Source of the DNA: Methylibium rhizosphaerae
GTDB taxonomy: Bacteria > Pseudomonadota > Gammaproteobacteria > Burkholderiales > Burkholderiaceae_C
Assembly: GCF_006386545.1 (NCBI RefSeq)
Contig: NZ_SWAR01000021.1
Location: 1-64,000, forward strand
Direction: 5' to 3'
Length of the DNA: 64,000 nt
The position numbers and the translations under genes are program-made. The notes beneath the pieces were generated by a model. The model searched no databases, was not told where the DNA came from, and saw nothing but the letters and a program-made list of their open reading frames with translations. This document shows positions 55,777 to 64,000 of the stretch, piece after piece. Every line of letters starts with the position of its first letter. The first letter of the stretch is position 1.

Positions 55777-56544
55777 ATGCGACCCCGCATCGAGGCTTCC
55801 GAGGGCAGCCGGCTCGAGGCTTCCGGGCTGCAGAAGACCTATGGCGCCCGCAAGGTCGTCAAGGACGTGCACCTGGCGGTGAAGAGCGGCGAGGTGGTCG
55901 GTCTGCTGGGCCCTAACGGGGCGGGCAAGACGACCAGCTTCTACATGATCGTGGGCCTGGTGCGGGCCGATGCCGGGCAGATCCGCATCGATGGCCGCCC
56001 GGTCGAACGGCTGCCGATCCACCAGCGTTCACGCCTGGGCCTGAGCTACCTGCCGCAGGAGGCGTCGATCTTCCGCAAGCTCACCGTGGAGGAGAACATC
56101 CGCGCCGTGCTGGAGCTGCAGGTCGACCCGCAGGGCCAGCCCTTCAAGCGCGAGCTGGTCGATGACCTGCTCAACGCGCTGCTGCAGGACCTGAGCATCG
56201 AGAAGCTGCGCGCGAGCCCGGCGCCGGCGCTTTCGGGCGGCGAGCGCCGGCGCGTCGAGATCGCGCGGGCGCTGGCCACGCAGCCGCGCTTCATCCTGCT
56301 CGACGAGCCGTTTGCCGGCGTGGACCCGATCGCCGTGATCGAGATCCAGCGCATCATCGGATTCCTCAAGTCGCGTGGCATCGGTGTGCTGATCACCGAC
56401 CACAACGTGCGCGAGACGCTGGGCATCTGCGACCGCGCCTACATCATCAGCGAGGGCCGCGTTCTGGCCGAAGGCACGCCCGGCGAGATCGTCGAGAACC
56501 CGGACGTGCGCAAGGTCTATCTCGGCGAACACTTCCGCATGTAG
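55777..56544 (+). CDS. lptB: LPS export ABC transporter ATP-binding protein LptB
   Basis: A 255-residue cytoplasmic ATPase of the LptB2FGC complex that extracts LPS from the inner membrane. Walker A is [10 protein letters not shown] (about 49-57), the Q-loop [16 protein letters not shown], the ABC signature [15 protein letters not shown], Walker [14 protein letters not shown] and the H-loop [10 protein letters not shown]. The start ATG 55777 lies 2 bp after the lptA stop; a longer frame to 55225 covers lptA and is not real. Confidence 0.97.
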   Translation: MRPRIEASEGSRLEASGLQKTYGARKVVKDVHLAVKSGEVVGLLGPNGAGKTTSFYMIVGLVRADAGQIRIDGRPVERLPIHQRSRLGLSYLPQEASIFRKLTVEENIRAVLELQVDPQGQPFKRELVDDLLNALLQDLSIEKLRASPAPALSGGERRRVEIARALATQPRFILLDEPFAGVDPIAVIEIQRIIGFLKSRGIGVLITDHNVRETLGICDRAYIISEGRVLAEGTPGEIVENPDVRKVYLGEHFRM

Positions 56545-56556
56545 CAGGGCCTGCCG

Positions 56557-58098
56557 ATGAAACCGTCGTTGCAGGTTCGCCTGTCCCAGCATCTGGCGCT
56601 TACGCCGCAGCTGCAGCAATCGATCCGCCTGCTGCAGCTGTCCACGCTCGAGCTGCACCAGGAAGTCGAGCAGATGCTGGAGCAGAACCCCTTCCTCGAA
56701 ATGGAGGAGGAATCCCCCACGCCCTTCGAGAGCCAGCCGCTGCCGGAACGCACCAGCGCCTCCGAGCGCAGCGCGAGCGATGCCGAGGAGAACTGGTCGT
56801 CCGGCAGCGAAGGCGGCGAGGCCAACGGCGAGGCCGAACCCGCGGTCGACTCGATGGAGTTCGGCGCCACCGAGCGCGACGACTGGGAAAACGGGACCGA
56901 GCGCGACGACTTTGACGGCATTCGCGAGACGCCGAGCGCCGGCAGCGGTGCGGGCGGCGACAACGACGACCTCGACCCGATGGAGCGCTCGACGGTGGCG
57001 CCCACGCTGGCGGACCACCTGCGCGAGCAGCTGCGCGGCATGCGCCTGGCGCCCGAGGACTCGGCCGCGGTGCAGGTGCTGATCGAGTCGCTCAACGAGG
57101 ACGGCTACCTCGCCGACCCGCTCGAAGAGATCGCCGAACGGCTGGCTGGCGATGAGGACCCGGAGGCCCGCATCGAGCTGCTCGAGCGCCTGCAATGCGC
57201 CTTGCGCTGGCTGCAGAGCATGGAGCCCACCGGCGTGGGCGCGCGCGACCTGGCCGAGTGCCTTGCGCTGCAGCTGCGCGCCGGCCCGCGCTGCGAGGCG
57301 CAGATGATCGCCATCCTGATCTGCAAGAACCACCTGGAGCTGCTGGCGCGGCGCGACGCGAAGAAGCTGATGGCCGCCACCGGCGCCGACGAGGACCTGC
57401 TCAAGGAAGCGCAGGCGCTCATCGTGCAGTGCGAGCCCAAGCCGGGCCGCCCGTTCACCCGGGCCGAGGCCAACATCATCGTGCCCGACGTGATCGTGCA
57501 GAAGTCGGGGCGCGGCTGGAAGGTGGTGCTCAACCCCGACGTGATGCCCAAGCTGCGCATCAACGACCTCTACGCGCTGGCGGTGAAGCAGCAGGGCCGC
57601 GGCAGCGAAGGCGGCCAGGGCCTGAGCGCTCGGCTGCAGGAGGCGCGCTGGTTCATGAAGAACATCCTGCAGCGCTTCGAGACGATCCAGCGCGTGTCGC
57701 AGGCCATCGTCGAGCGCCAGAAGAACTTCTTCAGCCACGGCGAGATCGCGATGAAGCCGCTGGTCCTGCGCGAGATCGCCGACGAGCTCGGCCTGCATGA
57801 ATCGACCATCTCGCGGGTGACCACCGCCAAGTACATGGCCACCCCCTACGGCACCTTCGAGCTGAAGTACTTCTTCGGCTCGTCGCTCAACACTGAAGCC
57901 GGCGGCAATGCATCGAGCACCGCGGTGCGCGCGCTGATCAAGCAGCTGGTGAGCGCCGAAGATGCCAAGAAGCCGCTGTCGGACAGCCAGCTGAGCCAGA
58001 TGCTGGAGGAGCAGGGCATCCAGGTGGCGCGCCGCACGGTGGCCAAGTACCGAGAGGCCTTGAAGATCGCGCCTGCCAACCTGCGCAGATCGCTCTGA
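56557..58098 (+). CDS. rpoN: RNA polymerase sigma-54 factor
   Basis: A 513-residue alternative sigma factor that needs enhancer-binding activators. Region I is the Gln/Leu-rich N-terminus MKPSLQVRLSQHLALTPQLQQSIRLLQLSTLELHQEVEQMLEQNPFLE. An acidic linker (about 50-145) follows, then the core-binding domain and the C-terminal DNA-binding region with the RpoN box ARRTVAKYRE (about 490-499). It is the third gene of lptA-lptB-rpoN, 12 bp after lptB. The usual downstream hpf/ptsN genes are absent here; a bidirectional terminator and a convergent gene follow directly. Confidence 0.97.
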   Translation: MKPSLQVRLSQHLALTPQLQQSIRLLQLSTLELHQEVEQMLEQNPFLEMEEESPTPFESQPLPERTSASERSASDAEENWSSGSEGGEANGEAEPAVDSMEFGATERDDWENGTERDDFDGIRETPSAGSGAGGDNDDLDPMERSTVAPTLADHLREQLRGMRLAPEDSAAVQVLIESLNEDGYLADPLEEIAERLAGDEDPEARIELLERLQCALRWLQSMEPTGVGARDLAECLALQLRAGPRCEAQMIAILICKNHLELLARRDAKKLMAATGADEDLLKEAQALIVQCEPKPGRPFTRAEANIIVPDVIVQKSGRGWKVVLNPDVMPKLRINDLYALAVKQQGRGSEGGQGLSARLQEARWFMKNILQRFETIQRVSQAIVERQKNFFSHGEIAMKPLVLREIADELGLHESTISRVTTAKYMATPYGTFELKYFFGSSLNTEAGGNASSTAVRALIKQLVSAEDAKKPLSDSQLSQMLEEQGIQVARRTVAKYREALKIAPANLRRSL

Positions 58099-58107
58099 GC
58101 CCCAATG

Positions 58108-58135
58108 AAAAAGCCGGCCACGACGCCGGCTTTTT
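58108..58135. terminator. Bidirectional terminator between rpoN and the monohaem protein gene
   Basis: AAAAAGCCGGC-CACGAC-GCCGGCTTTTT (58108-58135) has A and T runs on both sides, so it can stop transcription from rpoN (plus) and from the convergent gene (minus). Confidence 0.88.
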
Positions 58136-58180
58136 CTGGGGCCGGCCGGTGGGTTCGCACCGCCCCGGCCCTGCGGACGA

Positions 58181-59200
58181 TCAGTTCTTCGACAGCTTCG
58201 CGTCCTGCGCGGCTTCCCAGGCCTTGGCCTCGTCGAGCAGCTGGTCGAAGATCACGCCTTCCTTCAGCAGCGCTTCCTTGGTGGCCTTGTCGAGCGGCTT
58301 CTCGACACCCAGCTCGTCGAGCGGCATGGTGTCCGCGCGCACCGTCTTCAGCACCCGCTTGATCTCGGAAGCGGCATGCACCGGGGTCTGCAGCAGCACC
58401 AGCTTCTTCATGCCGTCGGGGTTGTTGGGCACGTGGCACTGGTTGCAGCTGCCGTCGCGCATCTTTAGCGCGAAGGTCTTGTAGGCCGCGTCGAGCTTGC
58501 CGATGTAGGGGTTGTCGGCGCGGAACATGCCGTCGAACACGGTGGCCTGCGGCTGGGTCTTGCCGCTGTCGTCGGTCCACAGCCACTGGCCGTCGAACTT
58601 GTGCACCACCGGGGTGTGCGAAGCGATCGGCGCGTTGGGGCCGAACACGGTGAACTGGATCACCTTGGCGCGGTCCTTGGCAGCGTCCCACCACACGATG
58701 ATCTCGTTGGCCTTTTCATACATCGCCCACTTCTCGGCCTCGTGCCAGAACGGATACGGGAACTGGCCGGGCGGCAGGCGGTTGCGGAAGGCCGTCTCGA
58801 AGCGGATCTGGTAGAGCTTTTCGCTCTCGATGTATTCGACCCGCTGCTTGCCGTTGAACATGAACATCGGCAGGTACAGGCCGGTGAAGGCGTCCGGGCC
58901 GAACTGGGTGAGCTTGGTGTCCTTCAGCCTGAGCTTCGGGTCACGCTGGCGGCCCCAGAGTACGAAGTCAGGCAGGCTCTTCTTGAGCTGCGAGTCCTTG
59001 TACAGGCCCTGCTTGCACGCCACGAAGGCGTTCTGGTCGCCGACGTCGGCCGCCGGGCACAGGGTGGCCAGTTCAGCGGCCAGCGTGGCGGCGACGCGTT
59101 CGACGCGTTGTTGGGTTTCCGCGGTCTGTGCAACCGCGGCGCTGCTCAGAACGGCAGACAGGCCCAATGTGCAGGCCTGTGCGAGCAAAGCGAGTCTCAT
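58181..59200 (-). CDS. Secreted monohaem c-type cytochrome-like protein, unknown family
   Basis: A 339-residue protein with a signal peptide (MRLALLAQACTLGLSAVLSSAAVAQ). A single haem-binding motif CNQCH lies in DGSCNQCHVPNNPDGMKKLV (about residues 252-256), well into the C-terminal half. The preceding region (about 60-240) is rich in aromatic residues (KWAMYEKANEIIVWWDAAKDRAKVIQFTVFGPNAPIASHTPVVHKFDGQWLW) and I cannot assign it to a family. A C-terminal helical tail is charged. It is presumably a periplasmic electron carrier or haem enzyme. The ribosome site GGAGAGGA supports the ATG at 59200. It lies 102 bp downstream of a LivK-type gene on the same strand. Confidence 0.75.
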   Translation of the reverse strand: MRLALLAQACTLGLSAVLSSAAVAQTAETQQRVERVAATLAAELATLCPAADVGDQNAFVACKQGLYKDSQLKKSLPDFVLWGRQRDPKLRLKDTKLTQFGPDAFTGLYLPMFMFNGKQRVEYIESEKLYQIRFETAFRNRLPPGQFPYPFWHEAEKWAMYEKANEIIVWWDAAKDRAKVIQFTVFGPNAPIASHTPVVHKFDGQWLWTDDSGKTQPQATVFDGMFRADNPYIGKLDAAYKTFALKMRDGSCNQCHVPNNPDGMKKLVLLQTPVHAASEIKRVLKTVRADTMPLDELGVEKPLDKATKEALLKEGVIFDQLLDEAKAWEAAQDAKLSKN

Positions 59201-59302
59201 CGATGTCCTCTCCTGATTTCTGCGACGTCACGAAAAGTGGCACGCCGAGTCGTCTCTGGAGTCGAGCAACGCGAGCGGCCGTGGGGAAACTCTTGTTGTT
59301 GT

Positions 59303-60439
59303 TCAGCCGATCACGCGGCCGTAGCGGTCGAGCGCCACGACTTCGACGAATCGCGAAGCGGTGCGCGTGCTGCTGCCGGTGAAATTGATCTTGTAGCCGC
59401 CCAGGTCGGTGCGCAGGCCGGCCAGGGCCTCCTTCAGCCGGGCCTTGTTGGTGCCGCCGTTCCTGGCCGCTGCGCGCGCGGCCTCCACGGCCACCAGGCC
59501 GGCGATGTATCCCTCGAAGCTGGTGTAGCCCACGCGGGCGCCGTTCACCGCGGCAAGGTCGGCGTGGTACTGCTTGACCACCGGCAGTGCGATCTGGTGC
59601 GGCCGCGGCACCACCTGGGTCATGATGACCGAGATGCCCTTCTTGGCCATCTCGTCGATCAGCACCTGGCCGGCAAACGACGACGAGAAGTACAGCCCCG
59701 GATAGCGGGCGGCATGCATGAGGTCGACGATCTGGTTGATCGGCCCGGCGTTGGTGGTGAACAGCACGCAGTCGAGCTTGCCGTCGAGCAGCTGCCTGGC
59801 CTCGGCTTCGAATCCCTTGGCATTGCGGTCGAGGGCCACGGTGACGGTCGGCTTCACGCCCACCGCCTCGAGCGCCGCCGTCATGGCGAGCTGGTTGGCC
59901 TGGGTGGTGTCCTTGAGGTAGACGTAGCCGACGCGCGTGAAGCCGTAATCCTTCACGTACTGCACCATGCGGCGGTATTCCTCGTCGTAGCCGGCGCGCA
60001 CATGGAAGGCGGTGGTGAGCTTGGCGGCCCGGATGCCCATGTTGCCGCTGGCGGTGCCCAGCATGGCGACCTGGGCCTCCTCGAACACCGGCAGCGCGGC
60101 TTCGGCCGCGGCGCCGCTGGTGAGCCCAACCACGGCGGACACGCCCTGGTCGACCAGCGTCTTGACGTTCTGCCTGCAACGCTCCTTGTCGCCTCCGTCG
60201 TCGAGCGTCACCAGCTCGAAGCGCAGGCCCTTGGAGCCTTCGACCTTGTTGGCCGCGGCGAAGGCGGCGGCGACGCCGTCCTGCACGTCCTTGCCGTAGG
60301 CCGACTGGCCGCCGCTCAGCGAGGCGGACTGGCCGAACTTGACGACAGTCGCCTGAGCGCGGACCGCAGCCGGCACCGTGAGTCCCAAGCCGCCCAAAAG
60401 CAGGCCGGGCCCGGCGAGCACCAGGTTTCTACGTTTCAA
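59303..60439 (-). CDS. LivK-type ABC transporter substrate-binding protein
   Basis: A 378-residue periplasmic binding protein (Peripla_BP_6, branched-chain amino acid type). It most likely starts at TTG 60439, which is preceded by a perfect GGAGGT with a 6-base gap and gives the signal peptide (L)KRRNLVLAGPGLLLGGLGLTVPAAVRA with a twin-Arg pattern. An ATG at 60508 in frame would add 23 residues unlike a signal. The mature part shows VVKFGQSASLSGGQSAYGKDVQDGVAAAF and GYDEEYRRMVQYVKDYGFTRVGYVY. No permease or ATPase genes are nearby, as is usual for the many solitary proteins of this family in Burkholderiales. Ligand unknown. Confidence 0.92.
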   Translation of the reverse strand: MKRRNLVLAGPGLLLGGLGLTVPAAVRAQATVVKFGQSASLSGGQSAYGKDVQDGVAAAFAAANKVEGSKGLRFELVTLDDGGDKERCRQNVKTLVDQGVSAVVGLTSGAAAEAALPVFEEAQVAMLGTASGNMGIRAAKLTTAFHVRAGYDEEYRRMVQYVKDYGFTRVGYVYLKDTTQANQLAMTAALEAVGVKPTVTVALDRNAKGFEAEARQLLDGKLDCVLFTTNAGPINQIVDLMHAARYPGLYFSSSFAGQVLIDEMAKKGISVIMTQVVPRPHQIALPVVKQYHADLAAVNGARVGYTSFEGYIAGLVAVEAARAAARNGGTNKARLKEALAGLRTDLGGYKINFTGSSTRTASRFVEVVALDRYGRVIG

Positions 60440-60511
60440 TTTGTTACCTCCCCAACAATTTCTGGAACAAGCAGTCACGCTGCGGCGCGGATTATCCAAG
60501 AGCAACAAGCA

Positions 60512-60569
60512 TGCCTCGATTTGAGGCAGTTCGAAGCGGGCACTCCATCACTGACCGGGGCCCGCTTCG
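60512..60569. promoter_or_regulatory. Two inverted repeats in the divergent LivK/RNA methyltransferase gap
   Basis: TGCCTC-N5-GAGGCA (60512-60528) lies just upstream of a minus-strand GATAAT (60491-60496), overlapping the expected -35 region of the LivK-type gene. A second, longer repeat has arms CGAAGCGGGC (60532-60541) and GCCCGCTTCG (60560-60569), perfect over 10 bp with an 18-base spacer. Both sit in a 197-bp gap without genes. Confidence 0.45.
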
Positions 60570-60636
60570 CTGACAAAGCTTGACAGGTGTGACAGGCTCG
60601 CGCCCCGACCCTCCCGGCGCCCCGACAATCGGCCCC

Positions 60637-61887
60637 ATGCAGCCTTCCCTTTTCCTGTCTTGCGCCCAGGGCGTCGAACCCTTGTTGGGCGCCGAACTGC
60701 GCCAACTCCTGGGCGCGGCGGCCCGGGTGGACGAAGCCCGCGGCGGTGTCGCGGTGGGCGCGCCGTCGGCCGACGCGCTGAAGCTTCTGGCGATGCGCGC
60801 CAATCTCGAAAGCCGCCTGGCCCAGCGGGTGTTGTGGCTGGTCGCCTCGGCGCCCTATCGGGGTGAGGACGACCTGTACGCACTGGGGCGTGGCGTGCGC
60901 TGGGCCGACTGGATCACGCCGCGCGACACCTTGCGGGTGGACGTGACGGCGCAGCGCTCGCCGCTGAAGAGCCTGAACTTCGCCGCGCTGCGCATCAAGG
61001 ACGCGGTGTGCGACGTGATGCGCGAGGCCACCGGTGCACGGCCCAGCGTCGACACCCAACGGCCCGACCTCGGCCTCGTGCTGCACCTGTCGGCCGACCA
61101 TGCGAGCCTGTACGTCGACACCTCCGGCGAGGCGCTTTTCAAGCGCGGCTGGCGCGAGGACAAGGGCGAGGCACCGCTGAAGGAAACCCTGGCCGCCGCC
61201 ATGCTGGCCGCCGCCGGATGGCAGGGGCGCGCCGACGACGGCCCACTGCTGGACCCGGTGTGCGGGGCCGGCACCATCGCCATCGAGGCTGCGCAGATCG
61301 CCTGCGGCGTGGCGCCGGGCCTCGCCCGCCGCTTCGCCTTCGAGAAGCTGGCGCCCTTCCGCGCGACGCAGCGCGATTGGCAGCAGTTGCGCGAGGCAGC
61401 CCGTGCAAGGGTGCATGCACCGGCGGTGCCGGTCTTCGCCGGCGACGTGAGCTTTCGCATGACCGACTTCGCCACCCGCAATGCCGAGCGGGCCGGCGTG
61501 GGCCATGCCATCCAGTTCAAGACCGCTGATGCGCTGCAGCGCCCGGCGCCTGCCGAACGCGGCACGCTGATGCTCAACCCGCCCTATGGCGAGCGCATCG
61601 AGCCCAAGGGCTCGCGCGGTGCCCGCACTGCCCCGGCCGCGCGCGAGGGTTTCGAAGGCGGCGCCGAAGCAGCCGACTTTTTTGCCCGCCTGGCCTCGCA
61701 CTGGAAGCGCGGTTATGCCGGCTGGACGGCCTGGGTGCTGAGCCCCGACATGAAGCTGCCCCAGGCCATGCGCCTGAAGGAAAGCCGGCGCACGGTGATG
61801 TGGAACGGCCCGATCGAATGCCGGCTGTTCCGCTTCGACCTCGTGGCCGGCTCGATGCGCGAACCGCCGCCGGGTGGCGGCGCGTGA
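60637..61887 (+). CDS. THUMP domain class I SAM-dependent RNA methyltransferase (RlmL-like)
   Basis: A 416-residue enzyme. A THUMP RNA-binding domain (about 45-160, DLYALGRGVRWADWITPRDTLRVDVTAQRSPLKSLNFAALRIKDAV) precedes the methyltransferase domain with the SAM-binding site LDPVCGAGTIAIEAAQIA and the catalytic LMLNPPYGERIE (motif IV, NPPY). It corresponds to the N-terminal half of RlmKL, which makes m2G2445 in 23S rRNA. The ATG at 60637 is 8 bp after GACAAT, without a ribosome site. It is convergent with pilY1. Confidence 0.92.
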   Translation: MQPSLFLSCAQGVEPLLGAELRQLLGAAARVDEARGGVAVGAPSADALKLLAMRANLESRLAQRVLWLVASAPYRGEDDLYALGRGVRWADWITPRDTLRVDVTAQRSPLKSLNFAALRIKDAVCDVMREATGARPSVDTQRPDLGLVLHLSADHASLYVDTSGEALFKRGWREDKGEAPLKETLAAAMLAAAGWQGRADDGPLLDPVCGAGTIAIEAAQIACGVAPGLARRFAFEKLAPFRATQRDWQQLREAARARVHAPAVPVFAGDVSFRMTDFATRNAERAGVGHAIQFKTADALQRPAPAERGTLMLNPPYGERIEPKGSRGARTAPAAREGFEGGAEAADFFARLASHWKRGYAGWTAWVLSPDMKLPQAMRLKESRRTVMWNGPIECRLFRFDLVAGSMREPPPGGGA

Positions 61888-61907
61888 GGCGAGCCTGAGG
61901 CCCGCGC

Positions 61908-64000
61908 CTACTTGTCGATCTTCTGGTAGCGGTAGATCTTCTTGCGCGCCTTCAGCAGGTTGATGAGCACCTTGCGGGCCTCGATGGTCGAGCCGCCGGC
62001 GGTTTCGATGTCGGAGCCGGCGCCGGGCGGCCGCGCGCCGATGATGATGGCCTCCTTGCGGCCGTCGATCTCGACCACACCGGCCATCGGCGGCGGCGGC
62101 ATGCCGTCGGTGGTGAACACGCTCTCGCGCGACTTGTCGCCGTCACGCAGGCCGCCGGTCAGGAAGTCCATCGCATAGCCGCGCGCCGTGCCGCGCTTGC
62201 AGGCCTGGCCCTTGGCGCCCGGATCGCTGGGCTGGAAGGTGCTGAAGTACACCGCGCCGCCGGTGGTGAGGGCCGGGGTGACCACCTGCTCGGCCGTGGC
62301 CGACAGGTCGATGAGCCAGCCGCGCACGGTGGGGCTCGCCATGGTTTCGCTGTAGTCGAGCGAGGTGCTGGTGACATTCAGCACGGTGCATCCCGAACTG
62401 AGGGTCACGTCGCCGGCCGCATCGCAGTCGGTGGCGTCGATGAGCTCCGGCGATGCCTCCACCCCGGAGGCACCGACGTTGAAGTTGTCGCGCAGTGCGT
62501 AGAAGCGGTTCTTCACGCCGATGACCGCGGTTTCCCACAGCGGCTTCTCGCGGTCGCCGGTGCCGATGGCGATGTAGGCCGTGCTGCCGAGCACCAGCAC
62601 GTCCGGCGCATTCATGAACTTGCGCTTCTGCGCGGCGCTTGCGCCGCTCCAGTCAGCCACGCGCGCGATGCGGTGCGTGCGTGCGGCCCACTGGGTGGGT
62701 GCGTAGCCGGTGTACGGCGTGGTGGCCCGCGGGTCGCTGATGTTCACACGCCAGAGGTTGCCCTGGGTGTCGGCTGCATAGATCACGTCGGCATAGCCGT
62801 CGCCGTTGGCGTCGACCGGCACGACGTCGGCCACCACGCGGCCGGCCGCACCGCTCTTGGCTGCGAGGTCGATGAACGCCGCGAAGGCGCCGGTGTCGGC
62901 ATCGAGCACGTAGATGCCGCGACCCTTCGAATCGGTGGCGCAGGTGTTGGTGTCCTCGCAGTTGTCGTAGCCCGCGCCGAACACCAGGTAGCGCTTGGTG
63001 TCCCCGCGCAGGCGCACCACGCGCGGCAGTGACCAGGTCTGGCCCAGGTCACCTGCCTGAGGGCCGCAACCGGTGTCGTTGGTGAGGTTCGGGCAGCCGA
63101 ACTTCCATTTGAACGTGGGCATCGAGCTCGGCTGCGCGGGATCGGGCCGGGCCGTGGCGTCGAATGCGTAGACCTGCCGGCCGCCTCGGCGCATCGTGGG
63201 GTACAGGTGCACTGCGGTGATGGCACCCGTGGCGCTGCGCGACTGGTAGGCGCCGATGGAGCCGTCGAAGAAGTAGTCCTTCGGCTGCGGCGTGGGCGTG
63301 AGGCTCGCGGGCACCGACGGATAGGCCACGATCGGTGAGTTCTCTCGCAGGCGGTTTATGCGGCCCAGGAATTCCGGCGCGAAGAACGACCACAACTCGG
63401 CACCTGCCGTGGAACCGGTCTGGCTGCCGTTGATCGCGCGCAGCAGGCCGTCACCGGCGCCGTAGTACACGACGATGTCGTTGGTGCTGCCGCTGCCGTA
63501 GTTCACCGCCAGCGGGCGCGCGTGCACGACGTCGCCGTGGATGGTCGGGCGCGCGACGCTCGAGCCGAGCGCGTCGTAAGTTTCATAGCCGCCGGTGGCG
63601 GTCTTCGGGCCGTCGCCGGTGTTGAAGCCGCGGATCCATTTCGCGAGGTCGGCCGAGGGCGCGGCGACGCCGGTGGCTGTGGCCAGAGCGGTGAGGCTGG
63701 TGCTGTCCAGGTCCACCACCGAGCTGCAGTCCAGGCTGGAGCAGGTCTTGACCACGCGGGTGGACGGCGAGGCCGCCCGCTGCAGCTGGGCCGCGCCACC
63801 CTTCTCGACCAGGGCACCGTCGGGCAGGTCAGAGGTCCGCTCGTAGGGGCTGGTCTCGCAGGTGCTCAGGGGCGTCTGCGTCGTGGGCACGCTCGACCAG
63901 TAGGTGCCGCTGTCGGTGGTCCAGAAGCTGCTGCGGCAGGCGTCGACGAAGCCGGTGTTGGCGTTGTCGAGCGCCGGCTTCTTGTCCTTATCGGCCAAAA
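61908..64000 (-). CDS. pilY1: Type IV pilus assembly protein PilY1, C-terminal part (5' end beyond the window)
   Basis: A 697-residue open frame running to the right edge; the true start is outside, as the edge residues (LADKDKKPALDN) are internal. The beta-propeller domain of PilY1/PilC is clear: RPTIHGDVVHARPLAVNYGSGSTNDIVVYYGAGDGLLRAINGSQTGSTAGAELWSFFAPEF. It also carries the calcium-binding loop VDANGDGYADVIYA (DxNxDGxxD), needed for regulation of pilus retraction in Pseudomonas. The C-terminus KARKKIYRYQKIDK is complete. PilY1 is a minor pilin-associated adhesin at the cell surface. Other pilus genes (fimT, pilV, pilW, pilX) presumably lie to the right. Confidence 0.93.
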   Translation of the reverse strand, partial: LADKDKKPALDNANTGFVDACRSSFWTTDSGTYWSSVPTTQTPLSTCETSPYERTSDLPDGALVEKGGAAQLQRAASPSTRVVKTCSSLDCSSVVDLDSTSLTALATATGVAAPSADLAKWIRGFNTGDGPKTATGGYETYDALGSSVARPTIHGDVVHARPLAVNYGSGSTNDIVVYYGAGDGLLRAINGSQTGSTAGAELWSFFAPEFLGRINRLRENSPIVAYPSVPASLTPTPQPKDYFFDGSIGAYQSRSATGAITAVHLYPTMRRGGRQVYAFDATARPDPAQPSSMPTFKWKFGCPNLTNDTGCGPQAGDLGQTWSLPRVVRLRGDTKRYLVFGAGYDNCEDTNTCATDSKGRGIYVLDADTGAFAAFIDLAAKSGAAGRVVADVVPVDANGDGYADVIYAADTQGNLWRVNISDPRATTPYTGYAPTQWAARTHRIARVADWSGASAAQKRKFMNAPDVLVLGSTAYIAIGTGDREKPLWETAVIGVKNRFYALRDNFNVGASGVEASPELIDATDCDAAGDVTLSSGCTVLNVTSTSLDYSETMASPTVRGWLIDLSATAEQVVTPALTTGGAVYFSTFQPSDPGAKGQACKRGTARGYAMDFLTGGLRDGDKSRESVFTTDGMPPPPMAGVVEIDGRKEAIIIGARPPGAGSDIETAGGSTIEARKVLINLLKARKKIYRYQKIDK

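Overview
The window is a high-G+C chromosomal segment, densely coded on both strands, with about fifty genes, short intergenic gaps and many 4-bp start/stop overlaps. Gene content points to a betaproteobacterium of the order Burkholderiales: lptA-lptB-rpoN in tandem, a DUF4148 protein, a PsiF-repeat protein, a solitary LivK-type binding protein, DsbA, and type IV pilus PilY1. The genus cannot be fixed from sequence alone; Rubrivivax/Rhizobacter-like relatives are my guess. I saw no tRNA, rRNA, CRISPR array, prophage or insertion sequence.

Left part (1-9000): a beta-glucoside uptake and hydrolysis locus. A GH1 beta-glucosidase, a sugar-binding protein and two permeases (the last cut by the window edge) run leftward. 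A large GH3 exo-glucosidase lipoprotein runs rightward. Both divergent sides carry the same LacI-type palindrome. A GltS-like FMN protein follows; an inverted repeat encloses its ribosome binding site and start codon. 9000-24900: a NarL-type two-component pair, a glutathione transferase, a DUF898 membrane protein coupled to an M48 protease, a broken beta-propeller gene, purB, a caspase-like C13 peptidase, pyrF, and a large hybrid histidine kinase. Then comes a leftward unit of NCS1 transporter, hydantoin/Asp-Glu racemase and GntR regulator, preceded by a 28-bp palindrome.

25000-41800: an IorAB-type molybdenum hydroxylase, a degenerate histidine phosphatase, a FrnE-like DsbA protein, DUF4148, an M14 carboxypeptidase, a DUF4382 lipoprotein, an orphan LytTR regulator, a class II glutamine amidotransferase, a zinc metallopeptidase, a geranylgeranyl-reductase-like flavoprotein and an MFS exporter. 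A sigma factor/anti-sigma pair lies divergent to a secreted subtilisin, which is followed by a Gly/Ala-rich secreted protein. 42700-50000: malate synthase G with an L-2-haloacid dehalogenase and a divergent LysR gene (a plausible haloacetate-to-malate route), an Ig-repeat lipoprotein and DUF2214.

50000-64000: PsiF, a Ser/Thr kinase fused to a cyclic-nucleotide-binding domain, argS, a SPOR protein, a DsbA with a CPSC active site, lptA-lptB-rpoN, an unfamiliar monohaem protein, a solitary LivK-type binding protein with a TTG start, a THUMP RNA methyltransferase, and the 3' part of pilY1 running off the right edge. Several intergenic spaces hold strong inverted repeats, which are the least explained feature of the window.
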